Of a stretch of DNA of 64,000 nt, positions 52,429 to 62,016 are shown one piece after another. The stretch covers positions 1 to 64,000 of the forward strand of contig CALFCF010000042.1 of NCBI GenBank assembly GCA_937951345.1, read 5' to 3'. Every line of letters starts with the position of its first letter. Position 1 is the first letter of the stretch. The translations under genes were made by a program, and so were the position numbers. Source of the DNA: an uncultured Granulosicoccaceae bacterium (GTDB taxonomy: Bacteria > Pseudomonadota > Gammaproteobacteria > Granulosicoccales > Granulosicoccaceae). The notes beneath the pieces are model-generated. The model was given only the letters and a program-made list of their open reading frames with translations. It was not told the DNA's origin and did no database searches.

Positions 52429-53784
52429 TCAGTGCGCCTGCACATTATAGCCAACGCGTGTAGCGGGCTGAAAGAAACCAATATGCTCGATCTCGTGCAA
52501 TAACTGTGTGGCATCGGCCTGCCCGCTCGATTTAATCGTTGCATCAAATAACATCTGAAACAGTAAGTCCTGTTGTGCATGACTGCCACCCAGCGACTCA
52601 AACTGCTGCCTGACACTGCCGAGTAAAGCGGAAGCGGCTTTAAAATCTTTCTGTCTATGCGCAACAACCCCCTTGACCACCGGCAATACCACCTCTTTGA
52701 AACAGCGTTGTAGTGTATGTGACTCACTTTGCGCTGAACCGATGTAATCCTCGATGTTCTTAACCATGGTTTGACAACTATCGAAATCGCCACTGGCGGC
52801 CAGAGCAACAGCGAAGTGTGGCGTCGTAAACGGACTGTTGAAATCGTCCAGCCGTTGGCGCGCAAGTTCAGCCATTTCCTGCCAACGCTCACCCACGTCC
52901 ACACCGGCTTGTTCAAGACGCCACAACATCGATGCGCCATTTTGAATATCGATATACAGATCAGGCATGGCCTGCATTAATGGATGATCGAGGTTACGCA
53001 CCTGGTTGTCATAGTCGTGCAAAACCGCATCACTCTCACCCATATCGAGCCTGAATAAACACTGATGCCACCAGACATGAAACTTGATCTGATTGCAGTC
53101 ACTCCAGTGTTGCTGCTGCGGTTCTATCCATAACTTACCTTCGTCAAATCTACCCTGCATATAGAGCACATGGGCAACTGCATGCGTCGCCCAAATCGCG
53201 GCCGGATCAATCTCGAGTGCGCGACGACCACAACGCTCAGCTTCCTCATATTGGCCGGCCTCTTCAAGATCAAAGGCGCGACAGCTTAGAAAGCCTGCAA
53301 ATCCGGGGATTTCCTCATGCCAGTGTTGTTCAATATCGTTGCTGACTTGCAGGGACTTCGGGAGTTGCCCTATCCAGAATAATTCGCTTTGCAGAACAGA
53401 CAAAGCGAACACATCATCCGGATGTTGCCTGACGATAGATTCCAGATGACCAACCATTCCAGACAAATCACTTTGATACGCCAAAACCAGCGCCTGCAGG
53501 TAATGGTTTTCCCGGTCAGTGAGCGTGACATCCTGAGCAACTAATCTAGCGGAGTCGAGCATTTTACCGATCTTACCGCGCATGCCTTTATGTCGTGCAC
53601 CGTGCAACATTAAACCCAGCAAGGTTGGCGCAAGTGCACAGCTCGCATCAGCCGCAATTGCCTGCTGCAAATGATCAACAACATCCTTACGCCGGGCAAC
53701 ATACGACTGCATCGCCTGGCGACAATGCTCCGCCGCCTGATCGTCAGAACAGGTAATAGACAAATCCGTTAAATGAGTTGGCAT
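52429..53784 (-). CDS. Tetratricopeptide-repeat protein (TTC38-like)
   Basis: A 451-residue soluble protein made of helical hairpins. Residues such as LTDRENHYLQALVLAYQSDLSGMVGHLESIVRQHPDDVFAL (about 92-132, quoted in part as LTDRENHYLQAL) and GQYEEAERCGRRALEIDPAAIWATHAVAHVLYMQGRFDEG (part) match TTC38-type repeats, known in bacteria and eukaryotes but without a defined role. No signal or membrane helix is seen. It sits between MurQ and the enolase-superfamily gene on one strand, possibly one transcript. Confidence 0.8.
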   Translation of the reverse strand: MPTHLTDLSITCSDDQAAEHCRQAMQSYVARRKDVVDHLQQAIAADASCALAPTLLGLMLHGARHKGMRGKIGKMLDSARLVAQDVTLTDRENHYLQALVLAYQSDLSGMVGHLESIVRQHPDDVFALSVLQSELFWIGQLPKSLQVSNDIEQHWHEEIPGFAGFLSCRAFDLEEAGQYEEAERCGRRALEIDPAAIWATHAVAHVLYMQGRFDEGKLWIEPQQQHWSDCNQIKFHVWWHQCLFRLDMGESDAVLHDYDNQVRNLDHPLMQAMPDLYIDIQNGASMLWRLEQAGVDVGERWQEMAELARQRLDDFNSPFTTPHFAVALAASGDFDSCQTMVKNIEDYIGSAQSESHTLQRCFKEVVLPVVKGVVAHRQKDFKAASALLGSVRQQFESLGGSHAQQDLLFQMLFDATIKSSGQADATQLLHEIEHIGFFQPATRVGYNVQAH

Positions 53785-53905
53785 CGTTAGTTATCCTTGC
53801 ATTTTTATCTATTTATTTTCCGTGAATACAGCGCTTCCTGTTTACATAGTTACGCCGTAGTTGCAGTTACGCAATAACATCTAAAAAGGTACATAAACCG
53901 ACTGC

Positions 53906-54796
53906 CTATGCTGTCAGCCGTTCGAGTGCGCTACGCAACGATCCGTTGACTTCAGCGAGTAACGCGTTCGCTTCTTCAGCAGATAGCCCTCGTGCGATCA
54001 GTGCTGCCAGTTTGACATGGCCGTTAGCGGTTTCAAGCGCTGTGGTTGCGTCAGCTTCTTTGAGTTCAGGAACAATTTGCTGCAACATTTGCTTACGCCG
54101 CGATTGCAACTTGACATTATTAGCTGCCATATCGACCATCAGGTTACCGTAGGTACGATTGAGCCTCACCATTAATGCAGTTGAAAATACATTCAATGCA
54201 ATTTTTTGAGTGGTTCCAGCAGCCATACGGGTAGATCCGGCCAGCACTTCAGCGCCGCTGTCCAGGCAAATCGCATACTCAGCCAATGACAACAACGGCG
54301 CCTGTTCATTGTTCGCAAAAGCAATCGTCAGCGCACCCCGTTGACGTGATTCTTTTATCCAGGCACATGTCCACGGCGTTCTACCGCTAGCCGCCAGGCC
54401 GATAACCATATCGTTACTATCGATTGACTCAGCGGTCACATCGTCAACGGCTGCCTGAACATCATCTTCAGCGCCTTCGACCGCTTTCAACAAGGCGTCA
54501 GCACCGCCTGCAATCTTGAGTCGTAAACGCTTATCCGGCCAGCCAAAGGTTGGCCATAACTCGGCGCCGTCCTGTACCGCTATGCGCCCGGATGTACCGG
54601 CACCCGCAACAACGAGACGGCCATCGCCCTGTTGCAATCGTTGTGTTGCCGCGTCAACGCAGGCTGTTAATGACTTCTCTAGTTGACGTAATTTAGCCAC
54701 AGCATCCAGCTGACTGGCAGTTAACGCGTTAACTAATGCATCTGTCGAAAAACAATCAAGATTGCTAAAGCGGTCATCAACCGTTTCGGTGGACAT
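53906..54796 (-). CDS. murQ: N-acetylmuramic acid 6-phosphate etherase
   Basis: A ~296-residue SIS-domain enzyme that cleaves the lactyl ether of MurNAc-6-phosphate in cell-wall recycling. Motifs present: VVAGAGTSGRIAVQDGAELWPTFGW (quoted in part, GAGTSGR is the sugar-phosphate loop), AVEGAEDD, GLAASGRTPW, and TRMAAGTTQKIALNVFSTALMVRL (part), then the C-terminal UBA-like helical domain AAL IARGLSAEEANALL. ATG 54796 is given; a GTG at 54802 that overlaps the ridA stop (TAGTG) is an equally possible coupled start. anmK, its common partner, is absent. Confidence 0.85.
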   Translation of the reverse strand: MSTETVDDRFSNLDCFSTDALVNALTASQLDAVAKLRQLEKSLTACVDAATQRLQQGDGRLVVAGAGTSGRIAVQDGAELWPTFGWPDKRLRLKIAGGADALLKAVEGAEDDVQAAVDDVTAESIDSNDMVIGLAASGRTPWTCAWIKESRQRGALTIAFANNEQAPLLSLAEYAICLDSGAEVLAGSTRMAAGTTQKIALNVFSTALMVRLNRTYGNLMVDMAANNVKLQSRRKQMLQQIVPELKEADATTALETANGHVKLAALIARGLSAEEANALLAEVNGSLRSALERLTA

Positions 54797-54801
54797 GGGC
54801 A

Positions 54802-55203
54802 CTAAGGAGTGTCATCCAGCTCATCTTCGAGGGTAGCGGTCACTTCAATCTCGATTTTCATTCGCGGATCAGCAAGACCGGCAACAAACATTGTGGCAGC
54901 AGGTCTGTTGTCACCAAAATAGTGCTGGAACACATCTGCACATTTCGGGAAATCAGCCGCATCAGGAAAAATATAATGAACACGTAGTGCGTACTGCAGC
55001 GAACTACCAACGCGCTTGAGCGCTTCATCGATGTTCTTCAGACATTGGTCTGCCTGCTCAGCGACATCATCGGAAATTGTCATCGCGGTGTAATCAAAAC
55101 CTGTGGTTCCAGCGACGTAAATCAAGTTGCCGTGTCTGACAACCCGGCTATAAGCAAACTTTTCTTCGAACTCGGAACCGCCGGAATGTCGCTGGATTTT
55201 CAC
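54802..55203 (-). CDS. RidA family protein (YjgF/UK114)
   Basis: A 133-residue trimeric enzyme-like protein: GNLIYVAGTTGFD near the start and the C-terminal MKIEIEVTATLE. RidA proteins remove reactive enamine/imine intermediates. The canonical Arg of active RidA (R105-equivalent, in a GxLPxxxxVE... strand) is not clearly present, and the sequence belongs to a divergent subgroup (Rid family, perhaps Rid4-7). Its stop touches the murQ start, indicating coupled translation. Confidence 0.83.
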   Translation of the reverse strand: MKIQRHSGGSEFEEKFAYSRVVRHGNLIYVAGTTGFDYTAMTISDDVAEQADQCLKNIDEALKRVGSSLQYALRVHYIFPDAADFPKCADVFQHYFGDNRPAATMFVAGLADPRMKIEIEVTATLEDELDDTP

Positions 55204-55218
55204 TGAGATCTCCTGGAG

Positions 55219-55318
55219 CCTGAGTTGTTAAATGCTATACCTACAATGCCAACCTGAATACCAATGTCAAAGCCAACGTCAACATCCACGTCAACATCAA
55301 CATCAATTGCAACTCAGG
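55219..55318. repeat. Hexamer-rich tract enclosed by a 9-bp inverted repeat
   Basis: CCTGAGTTG (55219-55227) and CAACTCAGG (55310-55318) are exact inverted copies. Between them, 55263-55308 is a run of related hexamers (GTCAAC, ATCAAC, ATCCAC). The right arm includes the stop codon of the PaaI gene. It fills the spacer between paaI and ridA. Confidence 0.7.
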
Positions 55319-55757
55319 TTTCAATGTGCATGCCCGCGACAGTACGTGAGCGACCACGGAATTCAGCCACTGTATCGCCTGAACGGTTAACGACAGTTAC
55401 ATCATAAATACCACTGCGACCCTGACGCCAGCGTTCGGTAGCAACGGCTTCCAGCACATCACCTGCGACAACAGGAGATACAAAGCTAACATCGCAATGT
55501 TGGGCAACACATTTTTGATTACGTGTGTTACAAGCGACCGCAAAAGCGGTATCAGCTAGCGAAAACATCATGCCACCGTGACAGCTGCCGTGACCGTTAA
55601 GCATATCTTCGCGCACCGGCATGCGAACTTTAGCGTAACCGGGAGACACCTCAACCAGCGCCATGCCATGCGCCATCGAACACTGATCGTCACGCAACAT
55701 GATTTCAGCACACTTTTCAGCCAGATGTTGTGCCTGCGCGTCGTCAGTATCGGTCAT
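55314..55757 (-). CDS. paaI: PaaI-type hydroxyphenylacetyl-CoA thioesterase
   Basis: A 147-residue hot-dog thioesterase. PaaI motifs are GHGSCHGGMMFSLADTAFAVACN (quoted in part), with the HGG loop and catalytic Asp, then AQHCDVSFVSPVVAGDVLEAVA. PaaI releases CoA from phenylacetate-pathway dead-end products. The rest of the paa cluster is not here, so it may serve as a general aryl-CoA thioesterase. The stop lies within the inverted repeat that follows. Confidence 0.85.
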   Translation of the reverse strand: MTDTDDAQAQHLAEKCAEIMLRDDQCSMAHGMALVEVSPGYAKVRMPVREDMLNGHGSCHGGMMFSLADTAFAVACNTRNQKCVAQHCDVSFVSPVVAGDVLEAVATERWRQGRSGIYDVTVVNRSGDTVAEFRGRSRTVAGMHIET

Positions 55758-55793
55758 TGGTCATCAGCTAGAAAATGTTCAAGACAACAAGCG

Positions 55794-57434
55794 TTATCGA
55801 GCCGCTTCCCATTGTCCGGGATTGGCTTGCTGCCATATATCAGTCCAATGCTCCGGAATACTATTGTCAGTCAATAGGCATCCGGGTTCAATCGTCGGAT
55901 AGAGATCAGCATAGGTTTTAACTTCGGTACCCTGCACACGACGATTTATATGTTTCGGTTGAAGCTCTTCAAGACTATGCAAGCCTGCAGCGCCCAGCAA
56001 CTCCACCAACTGTTGCATAGTCTCCATATGGTAGTTGGCAACGCGTTGTGACTTATCAGTAACAACCAGTGCTTTATTGCGGCTGGGATTCTGCGTCGCT
56101 ATACCGGTGGGGCAATGATCTGAGTTACAGGTACGGCTCTGGATACAACCGAGCGCCAACATCATGCCACGGGCAGAGTTTACGATATCAGCACCCAGTG
56201 CCATGGAGCGCAACATATGAAAAGCCGAAAACATTTTCCCGGATGCAATCAAGCGAATGTCATCGCGCAGACCGCTGCCAATTAATGCGCGATTAATAAA
56301 AATCAATGCATCCCGCAGCGGTGTTCCGACTGAATTTGTCATTTCTACCGGTGCGGCTCCCGTACCACCTTCGGCACCATCGATGGTTATAAAATCTGGT
56401 TTTATCCCAGTCTCAAGCATGGCTTTGACGATTGAAAGAAACTGATCACGTCGCCCGAGACACAGCTTGAAGCCAATCGGTTTGCCGCCACTGAGTTCAC
56501 GCAACGACTGCATAAAATCCAGCATTTCAATCGGTGTACTAAACGCAGAATGCCCTGCCGGCGAGATGACATCCTGCCCCATGGGTACTTCACGTATCTG
56601 AGCAATTTCTTCAGTCAGCTTAGCGGCTGGCAATATGCCGCCATGACCGGGCTTTGCACCCTGCGATAGTTTGATCTCGATCATCTTCACTTCGTCGAGC
56701 GTGGCTTTTTTTACAAAACGCTCCGGGTTGAATTCACCGTGCTCGTCACGACAACCAAAATATCCGGTACCGATTTGCCAGACAATGTCACCGCCATTCT
56801 CCAGATGATAAGGACTGAGACCACCCTCTCCCGTGTTGTGCGAGAAGTTACCGATTTTTGCGCCTTTGTTAAGTGCCCGGATAGCGTTCTGACTCAAAGA
56901 GCCAAAACTCATCGCTGAAATATTCAGCGGTGACGAAGAATACGGTTGCTTGCAATCGGGACCACCCACTTTCACACGCGGCGTTTCGCCATGCAGCTCA
57001 ACCGGTGCCAGTGAATGATTTACCCATTCATAACCGGAGCGCTGCACATCGAATATCGTACCGAACGGACGGGTGTCGCGAACACCTTTTGCTCGTTGAT
57101 AAACCATTGAGCGGAATTCACGCGGTATGGGTGTGCCGCTGGTTTCGGACTCGACAAAGTATTGCTGAATTTCCGGTCTTACCGACTCCAGCATGTAACG
57201 GAAGCGCCCAAGAAACGGGTACAAACGCCTGACACTGTGACTCGTTTGCATCATGTCCTGTATACCCAAAGCGATAACCGGTATCACCACAATGAACAGA
57301 CAGTAAGCAGCTGGCCAGATAGCACCAAGCACGAGGGTTAATAGAACTGCTACTACGGCCGCAATGACAAAGTAATGTCGCATAGTCATGGTCAGCAGGT
57401 CTCCGAGGTCAAAATCAATGAATCTATCAGGCAA
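55794..57434 (-). CDS. FMN-binding glutamate synthase-like protein
   Basis: A 546-residue protein with two N-terminal TM helices (about 18-60), then the FMN/3Fe-4S synthase domain of GltB: PLNISAMSFGSLSQNAIRALN, GEGGLSPYH, GAKPGHGGILPAAKL, DFITIDGAEGGTGAAP, and the cluster cysteines in CIQSRTCNSDHCPTG. The glutaminase and GXGXG domains of full GltB are missing, so it cannot use glutamine directly. This stand-alone form is common in proteobacteria with unproven substrate. It lies 36 bp upstream of paaI. Confidence 0.88.
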   Translation of the reverse strand: MPDRFIDFDLGDLLTMTMRHYFVIAAVVAVLLTLVLGAIWPAAYCLFIVVIPVIALGIQDMMQTSHSVRRLYPFLGRFRYMLESVRPEIQQYFVESETSGTPIPREFRSMVYQRAKGVRDTRPFGTIFDVQRSGYEWVNHSLAPVELHGETPRVKVGGPDCKQPYSSSPLNISAMSFGSLSQNAIRALNKGAKIGNFSHNTGEGGLSPYHLENGGDIVWQIGTGYFGCRDEHGEFNPERFVKKATLDEVKMIEIKLSQGAKPGHGGILPAAKLTEEIAQIREVPMGQDVISPAGHSAFSTPIEMLDFMQSLRELSGGKPIGFKLCLGRRDQFLSIVKAMLETGIKPDFITIDGAEGGTGAAPVEMTNSVGTPLRDALIFINRALIGSGLRDDIRLIASGKMFSAFHMLRSMALGADIVNSARGMMLALGCIQSRTCNSDHCPTGIATQNPSRNKALVVTDKSQRVANYHMETMQQLVELLGAAGLHSLEELQPKHINRRVQGTEVKTYADLYPTIEPGCLLTDNSIPEHWTDIWQQANPGQWEAAR

Positions 57435-57447
57435 TGAATCTATCAGT

Positions 57448-58179
57448 TTACGGTTTCACCGTACCGGCGTCTCGCTTGGCTGCTCTTTCCTGCTCAGTCA
57501 GTGCGACCTTGTTGCGCAGGTAAACCGGTCGTGCTTCTTCAGCAGGTTGTGCTTCACCCCGCTCAAACACCGGTAATGCAAGTGCCAGTGTATCCAACGC
57601 CTCCGGTAAAACACCAGCATCGACAACCACAGATCGCTGATCGGATCCTGTTAAATGTAACAGCATATCGCTGCCGCTACCGGCAAGCGCAACGTCACTG
57701 CTATTGTTGTCGTCAATAACGTCAGGCCAGAGCACTGTGTCAGGGGCGGCAACGGCTTCTTCTGCAATGAGTTGAGTACTACCGGCTTGCAACGTTTGAT
57801 AAACACCCCAATAAACTTCTGACATACGCGCATCCAGTGCCGCGATACACAGGTGAATATTCCGGGTTCGGAACTGCTGATGCGCAACTGCGGCGAGTGT
57901 CGAAACACCGACGACCGGCACATCCAACGCCAGAGCTATCCCCTGAGTTGCAGCAGCAGCCACGCGCAAACCCGTGAACGAACCCGGCCCGCACCCGAAA
58001 GCCACACCATCGAGTTGCGATTTCGATAAACCGGTATCGGCTAGCAGGCGGTCAATGGTTGGCAGTAACACCTGCGACTGAGCGCGCGGCTCGCAACTGT
58101 TTTCCATGCGCCAGTCATTGCCCGCAGCAACGGCGACCGAGCAATTGTCTGTTGCAGTTTCAAGCGCGAGGATATTCAT
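57448..58179 (-). CDS. tsaB: tRNA N6-threonylcarbamoyladenosine biosynthesis protein TsaB
   Basis: A 243-residue ASKHA-fold protein beginning MNILALETATDNCSVAV, followed by GVAFGCGPGSFTGLRVAAAATQGIALAL (quoted in part, the TsaB hallmark GPGSFTGLR). TsaB pairs with TsaD and TsaE to place t6A37 on tRNAs reading ANN codons. The C-terminus continues through a VYLRNKVAL motif seen in gammaproteobacterial TsaB. It is 12 bp upstream of the glutamate-synthase-like gene and about 100 bp downstream of the helicase gene. Confidence 0.93.
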   Translation of the reverse strand: MNILALETATDNCSVAVAAGNDWRMENSCEPRAQSQVLLPTIDRLLADTGLSKSQLDGVAFGCGPGSFTGLRVAAAATQGIALALDVPVVGVSTLAAVAHQQFRTRNIHLCIAALDARMSEVYWGVYQTLQAGSTQLIAEEAVAAPDTVLWPDVIDDNNSSDVALAGSGSDMLLHLTGSDQRSVVVDAGVLPEALDTLALALPVFERGEAQPAEEARPVYLRNKVALTEQERAAKRDAGTVKP

Positions 58180-58278
58180 GGTGAATTTGCACCGGTTTAT
58201 CTGATAAACCTATAGTATCTGATCGAAATAAATCCAAGTGACCACGCTAAGTTAAGTGGTCTTGCGGTAAACCGCTTT

Positions 58279-60288
58279 CTAAGTCAGTTCGGGTTCCTGA
58301 CTTATAAAGTCTTCCACCTCTGACAATTCTCGGGTAATGGGCATCGGCGGCAGACTTTCGACAAACACGCGGCCATAGTTACGACTTTGAATACGTGGAT
58401 CGCACAAGACCAACACACCTCTGTCTGACACATCGCGAATCAATCGCCCTACACCCTGCTTCAAAGTGATAGCAGCCTGAGGTACCTGGAATTCAAAAAA
58501 AGGATTGCCACCATCTTCCCTCATACGCGCTATACGTGCACTCATCAACGGATCTGCCGGTGATCCGAACGGTAGCTTGTCAATAATGACGCACGACAGG
58601 GCACTGCCTCGAACATCGACACCTTCCCAGAAACTGCTGGTACCCAGTAGCAGTGCATTCGTTGCAGATTGAAATGCCTCTACCAGCTCACGCTTCGGTG
58701 CACTGCCCTGGCAATACAACACAAAGTCCGTGTGTTCCTGAAGATAACGTTCGGCCAGGTTCAGTGCGCGATAGCTGGTGAAAAGAATAAATGCGCGCCC
58801 GCGGCTTGCCCTTAAAACCGGCAGACAGGATTGCAACAAGCGCTCAGTGTATTCAGGTGCAGCAGGCTCAGGCAAATTTTCAGGTAAATACAGCAACGCA
58901 TTGTTGGCATAATCGAAGGGGCTATCAACTAACACTTCAGCCGACTCTTCGATACCCAGGCGTGCTTTGAAATGACTGAAGTCCCCACCGACTGCCAGTG
59001 TTGCCGATGTAAACACCCAGGTGGCCGGCAGTGACTGCATAGCCTGGCGGAACTGCTTGGCTACATTCAGCGGCGTCATGTTCAGCGAAAAGCCGCGATC
59101 AGTCGTTTCAAACCAGTAAACGTACTGATCAGTCGCGCGTTCTGAATCACCGTCGTTATCATCACCTTCGACTGACTTCAAATTCAGGGTTTTAAGCTGA
59201 CCCACCAGTTGACTGGCGCGACGGTGGCATTGATCAAGACCTTTATCACGCTGTACCACTTCGTACAGTTGCGCTGTCAGAGTCTCCAGTAGCCTGATCA
59301 GACGATCCAGCTCTGCCGCAACGCGAGTCTCTTGTTTTAAGGCAGCCCAGGCATCGCGACGTGGCTGCACGCCAAACGCCAGGCGAAAATGGCGAATCGC
59401 ATCTTGGACCAGGTCTGCCGCCTCGCGTATCTCACGCATGTCCGGAACCGCCAGCTGCTGCGTTGCGATGGTATCGCGTACCAGATCATTCAATTGGCGG
59501 CTGGTAATTTTCTGACCGAAAAATTCTGCTGCAATATCAGGCAACTGGTGTGCTTCATCGATAATAAAACCATGTGCACTCGGTAAAAGTTCTCCATGAC
59601 CTTCGTCTTTTAAAGCAAGGTCGGCACACAACAGATGATGATTCACAACAACCACATCTGCTTGTTGTGCTAATTGGCGTGCTTTATGAACAAAGCAGTC
59701 GGATAGCTCGTCTGCTTCGTGTTCACTGCAGAAATCATTTTGCGAAGTTATGTATCCCCAGATACTTGCGTCATCCGGTATTCCGATCACCTCAGAGATA
59801 TCACCAGATTCGGTTCGCCGCGACCAGTCGTTCAGGATTTGCAGGTATTGCTTGTTTTTCTGATCGCGCAAGTTAGCGTTCATGGCTGCACGTACCAGAC
59901 GATGCCGGCAAAGATAGTTGGCGCGACCTTTTAGCAAGCGAACGGTCGGCTCGCGGGTGGTACTAAAACGTGATAGTGCTCCTGCGACGACCGGCAGATC
60001 ATTAAGAAACAATTGATCCTGAAGATGCTTGGTGCCCGTGGATATGATTACGCGCTGCCCGCTTTGTAATGCAGGCACCAGGTAGGCGAAAGTTTTGCCC
60101 GTGCCAGTTCCGGCCTCGCCGATCAAAACGCTTTGATCTTCAAAGGCTTCAGCGATGGCCTTGGCAAGATGCACTTGCTGAGGGCGCGGAGAAAAACGAG
60201 GCACAGCCGATGCAAGCACACCGTCTGTATCAAAACACGCGTCAATACCGGGCTGATCTATCAAAATGATGGGATAACCGGCCAACAT
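58279..60288 (-). CDS. YoaA/DinG-type XPD-family helicase with altered Fe-S motif
   Basis: A 669-residue superfamily 2 helicase. Walker A is GEAGTGTGKTFAYLVP, the DEAH box is FIIDEAHQLPDIAAEF, and late motifs include TSSFWEGVDVRG and GVGRLIRDVSDRG. The Fe-S region has YLCRHR, then FCSEHEADELSDCF, where relatives have a four-Cys set; the third Cys position reads Ala. Members unwind damaged or R-loop DNA; in E. coli YoaA works with HolC. Neighbouring tsaB is the usual partner. Loss of one cluster ligand is the odd point. Confidence 0.9.
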   Translation of the reverse strand: MLAGYPIILIDQPGIDACFDTDGVLASAVPRFSPRPQQVHLAKAIAEAFEDQSVLIGEAGTGTGKTFAYLVPALQSGQRVIISTGTKHLQDQLFLNDLPVVAGALSRFSTTREPTVRLLKGRANYLCRHRLVRAAMNANLRDQKNKQYLQILNDWSRRTESGDISEVIGIPDDASIWGYITSQNDFCSEHEADELSDCFVHKARQLAQQADVVVVNHHLLCADLALKDEGHGELLPSAHGFIIDEAHQLPDIAAEFFGQKITSRQLNDLVRDTIATQQLAVPDMREIREAADLVQDAIRHFRLAFGVQPRRDAWAALKQETRVAAELDRLIRLLETLTAQLYEVVQRDKGLDQCHRRASQLVGQLKTLNLKSVEGDDNDGDSERATDQYVYWFETTDRGFSLNMTPLNVAKQFRQAMQSLPATWVFTSATLAVGGDFSHFKARLGIEESAEVLVDSPFDYANNALLYLPENLPEPAAPEYTERLLQSCLPVLRASRGRAFILFTSYRALNLAERYLQEHTDFVLYCQGSAPKRELVEAFQSATNALLLGTSSFWEGVDVRGSALSCVIIDKLPFGSPADPLMSARIARMREDGGNPFFEFQVPQAAITLKQGVGRLIRDVSDRGVLVLCDPRIQSRNYGRVFVESLPPMPITRELSEVEDFISQEPELT

Positions 60289-60446
60289 CCATTACAGAGG
60301 TCGACCCAAAAACCGGTAAAAGAAACGGGAAGTTTAACGCAACCGGTAAGAACTGTCTGGATCAGAGCGTCAGTCGATGACGTAGCTCGACTGCTTGTTG
60401 ACGGGCAAGTGAAACCAAGCCTCAAAACACGACGATCGGGCTTTTC

Positions 60447-60971
60447 CTAGTACTGGAACTGCTGCACCTTCTGGTGTGCCGTGCGAACCCCGAGAAGGTC
60501 ACCACGCATCTCTCTTGCGTGCTCAATAATCAGCCAGTTACGCAGCAACATCGTCCGGTTGGTCTCTGACAGCGCATTGGATTTCACCGCATAACTTTCA
60601 GCCAGAACCGGCTCGTTAAGTTGTAACTGCAGCTCCGCCGCCCGACTCAGCAAAACTCCATCTGTAGGTTGTAACTCTATTGCACGAAGTACCAGTTCTG
60701 AGGCCAGCTTGTGGTTGCCCTGGAGTCGCGCCTGTTCTGCACTGCCCCAAAGGCTCGCAACCTGAACGTCAATCGTATCGTGCCTGATTGATCCGTCGGT
60801 TAACAACGTGCCGTCATCGCTAATGGGCTGCGAATATTTTTGCTGCTGGGTCGCCGGTGTTTCGTCAGGCGGTGTTGACAACGATGTGCAGCCGATAAGC
60901 AACGACACCAGACAAGCAGGTGCAATGTAGTGCCGGCAAATGGTCGTTGTATGTGTAAGCTTGATTCGCAT
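60447..60971 (-). CDS. TPR-containing lipoprotein
   Basis: A 174-residue exported protein. ATG 60971 gives a signal ending in the lipobox LLIGC, followed by a Thr/Pro/Gln linker and one to two TPR-like helix pairs: AEQARLQGNHKLASELVLRAIELQP and RAAELQLQLNEPVLAESYAVKS (quoted in parts). Such proteins often scaffold envelope enzymes. It lies downstream of the helicase-divergent region and close to two OmpA-family genes, so an envelope role is likely. Confidence 0.72.
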   Translation of the reverse strand: MRIKLTHTTTICRHYIAPACLVSLLIGCTSLSTPPDETPATQQQKYSQPISDDGTLLTDGSIRHDTIDVQVASLWGSAEQARLQGNHKLASELVLRAIELQPTDGVLLSRAAELQLQLNEPVLAESYAVKSNALSETNRTMLLRNWLIIEHAREMRGDLLGVRTAHQKVQQFQY

Positions 60972-61161
60972 GGATCGATTCACTAAGGGTACAGACAACC
61001 TGTAGCTCCGTACGTTCAGCTCCAGGAAAGACTACCTTTAAATAAGATAGTCCAATTTAGCGTACTCGATACGGATTTGCGCAGATAAATGTGCCTGTAA
61101 AGACGATTCTTTCTTAATCGTAGTCGTCTTACACCTTGATGCAGCAAGAAAAAGAACAGTT

Positions 61162-61761
61162 TTACTCGAGATGTACCAACTCGATACGACGGTTCTTTTC
61201 CCGGCCGGCCGACGTGGCATTGCTAACCAGCGGCCTGCTCTCACCATAGGCGTAGGGTCTAAGTTGTCGCGCAGGGATACCTTGATTAACCAAATACTCG
61301 ACCACGCTCATGACCCGGAGTTTTGATAAATCAAGATTAAGGCTTGCTCGTCCACGATTATCAGTGTGTGCGTGAACGCCGATTACGGTTTCAGGATTCT
61401 GCAGCAACCCTACAACCAGTTCATCAAGGGCCGCACGCGCGCGCTCATCAAGGTCGGTACTGTTACGTTCAAACCGGACATCCGACAGAACGCCATCGAA
61501 CAAAAAACATCCCTCGCTGTTAACGACTTGCCCGGTGAATGAATCAGGGCAGCTATCCAGATCATTACCAATACCATCGCCATCGCGATCGAACCATTTT
61601 TTCTGTTCAGGTGTCACAGAACACCCTTGCATCGCAGTGGCAACGCAGATCAGCGTGATAACGACGAAATGTCTGATAGGCCAGTTACAGATGTATTGCT
61701 GCGGACGAGCAAGCACGCGTAAACCGGGGAGCTGCTTTGAGATCAGATGCGATTGGTTCAT
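61162..61761 (-). CDS. OmpA-family peptidoglycan-binding lipoprotein
   Basis: A 199-residue protein. A lipobox TAMQGC near residue 46 follows a hydrophobic helix, leaving an unusually long 30-residue segment ahead of the signal. Next come a calcium-type repeat DRDGDGIGNDLDSCPD and an OmpA C-terminal domain: VRFERNSTDLDERARAALDEL, VIGVHAHTDNRGRASLN, LRPYAYGESRPL and REKNRRIEL. The domain binds peptidoglycan diaminopimelate. It shares architecture with the next gene, so one probably arose by duplication. Confidence 0.85.
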   Translation of the reverse strand: MNQSHLISKQLPGLRVLARPQQYICNWPIRHFVVITLICVATAMQGCSVTPEQKKWFDRDGDGIGNDLDSCPDSFTGQVVNSEGCFLFDGVLSDVRFERNSTDLDERARAALDELVVGLLQNPETVIGVHAHTDNRGRASLNLDLSKLRVMSVVEYLVNQGIPARQLRPYAYGESRPLVSNATSAGREKNRRIELVHLE

Positions 61762-61878
61762 TGCGAAAAGACCTGCAAAGGCAGGTACACAGGCAGCTTA
61801 AGAGAAAGGACTATAGGTTCGTTAAACGTGCCTCCAGATTAACAGATGCACAGATTTAACGCTTGCCCCGCATCGACA

Positions 61879-61898
61879 GGCTATCCGGCCGGATAGCC
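61879..61898. terminator. Perfect 20-bp palindrome
   Basis: GGCTATCCGG (61879-61888) is directly followed by its exact inverse. As RNA it would fold with a small loop. It lies between the two OmpA-family genes and may end or attenuate the upstream transcript. Confidence 0.5.
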
Positions 61899-62016
61899 CG
61901 CATACAGATACGCCTTGGCGTAACTGGCACGCGATAGCGCACCTGCTACATCCCCGATCGGGCTGATCGCCCTTAACTATTGCAATCCTTGTACTACCGG
62001 GAGCCGTATCGGCGTT

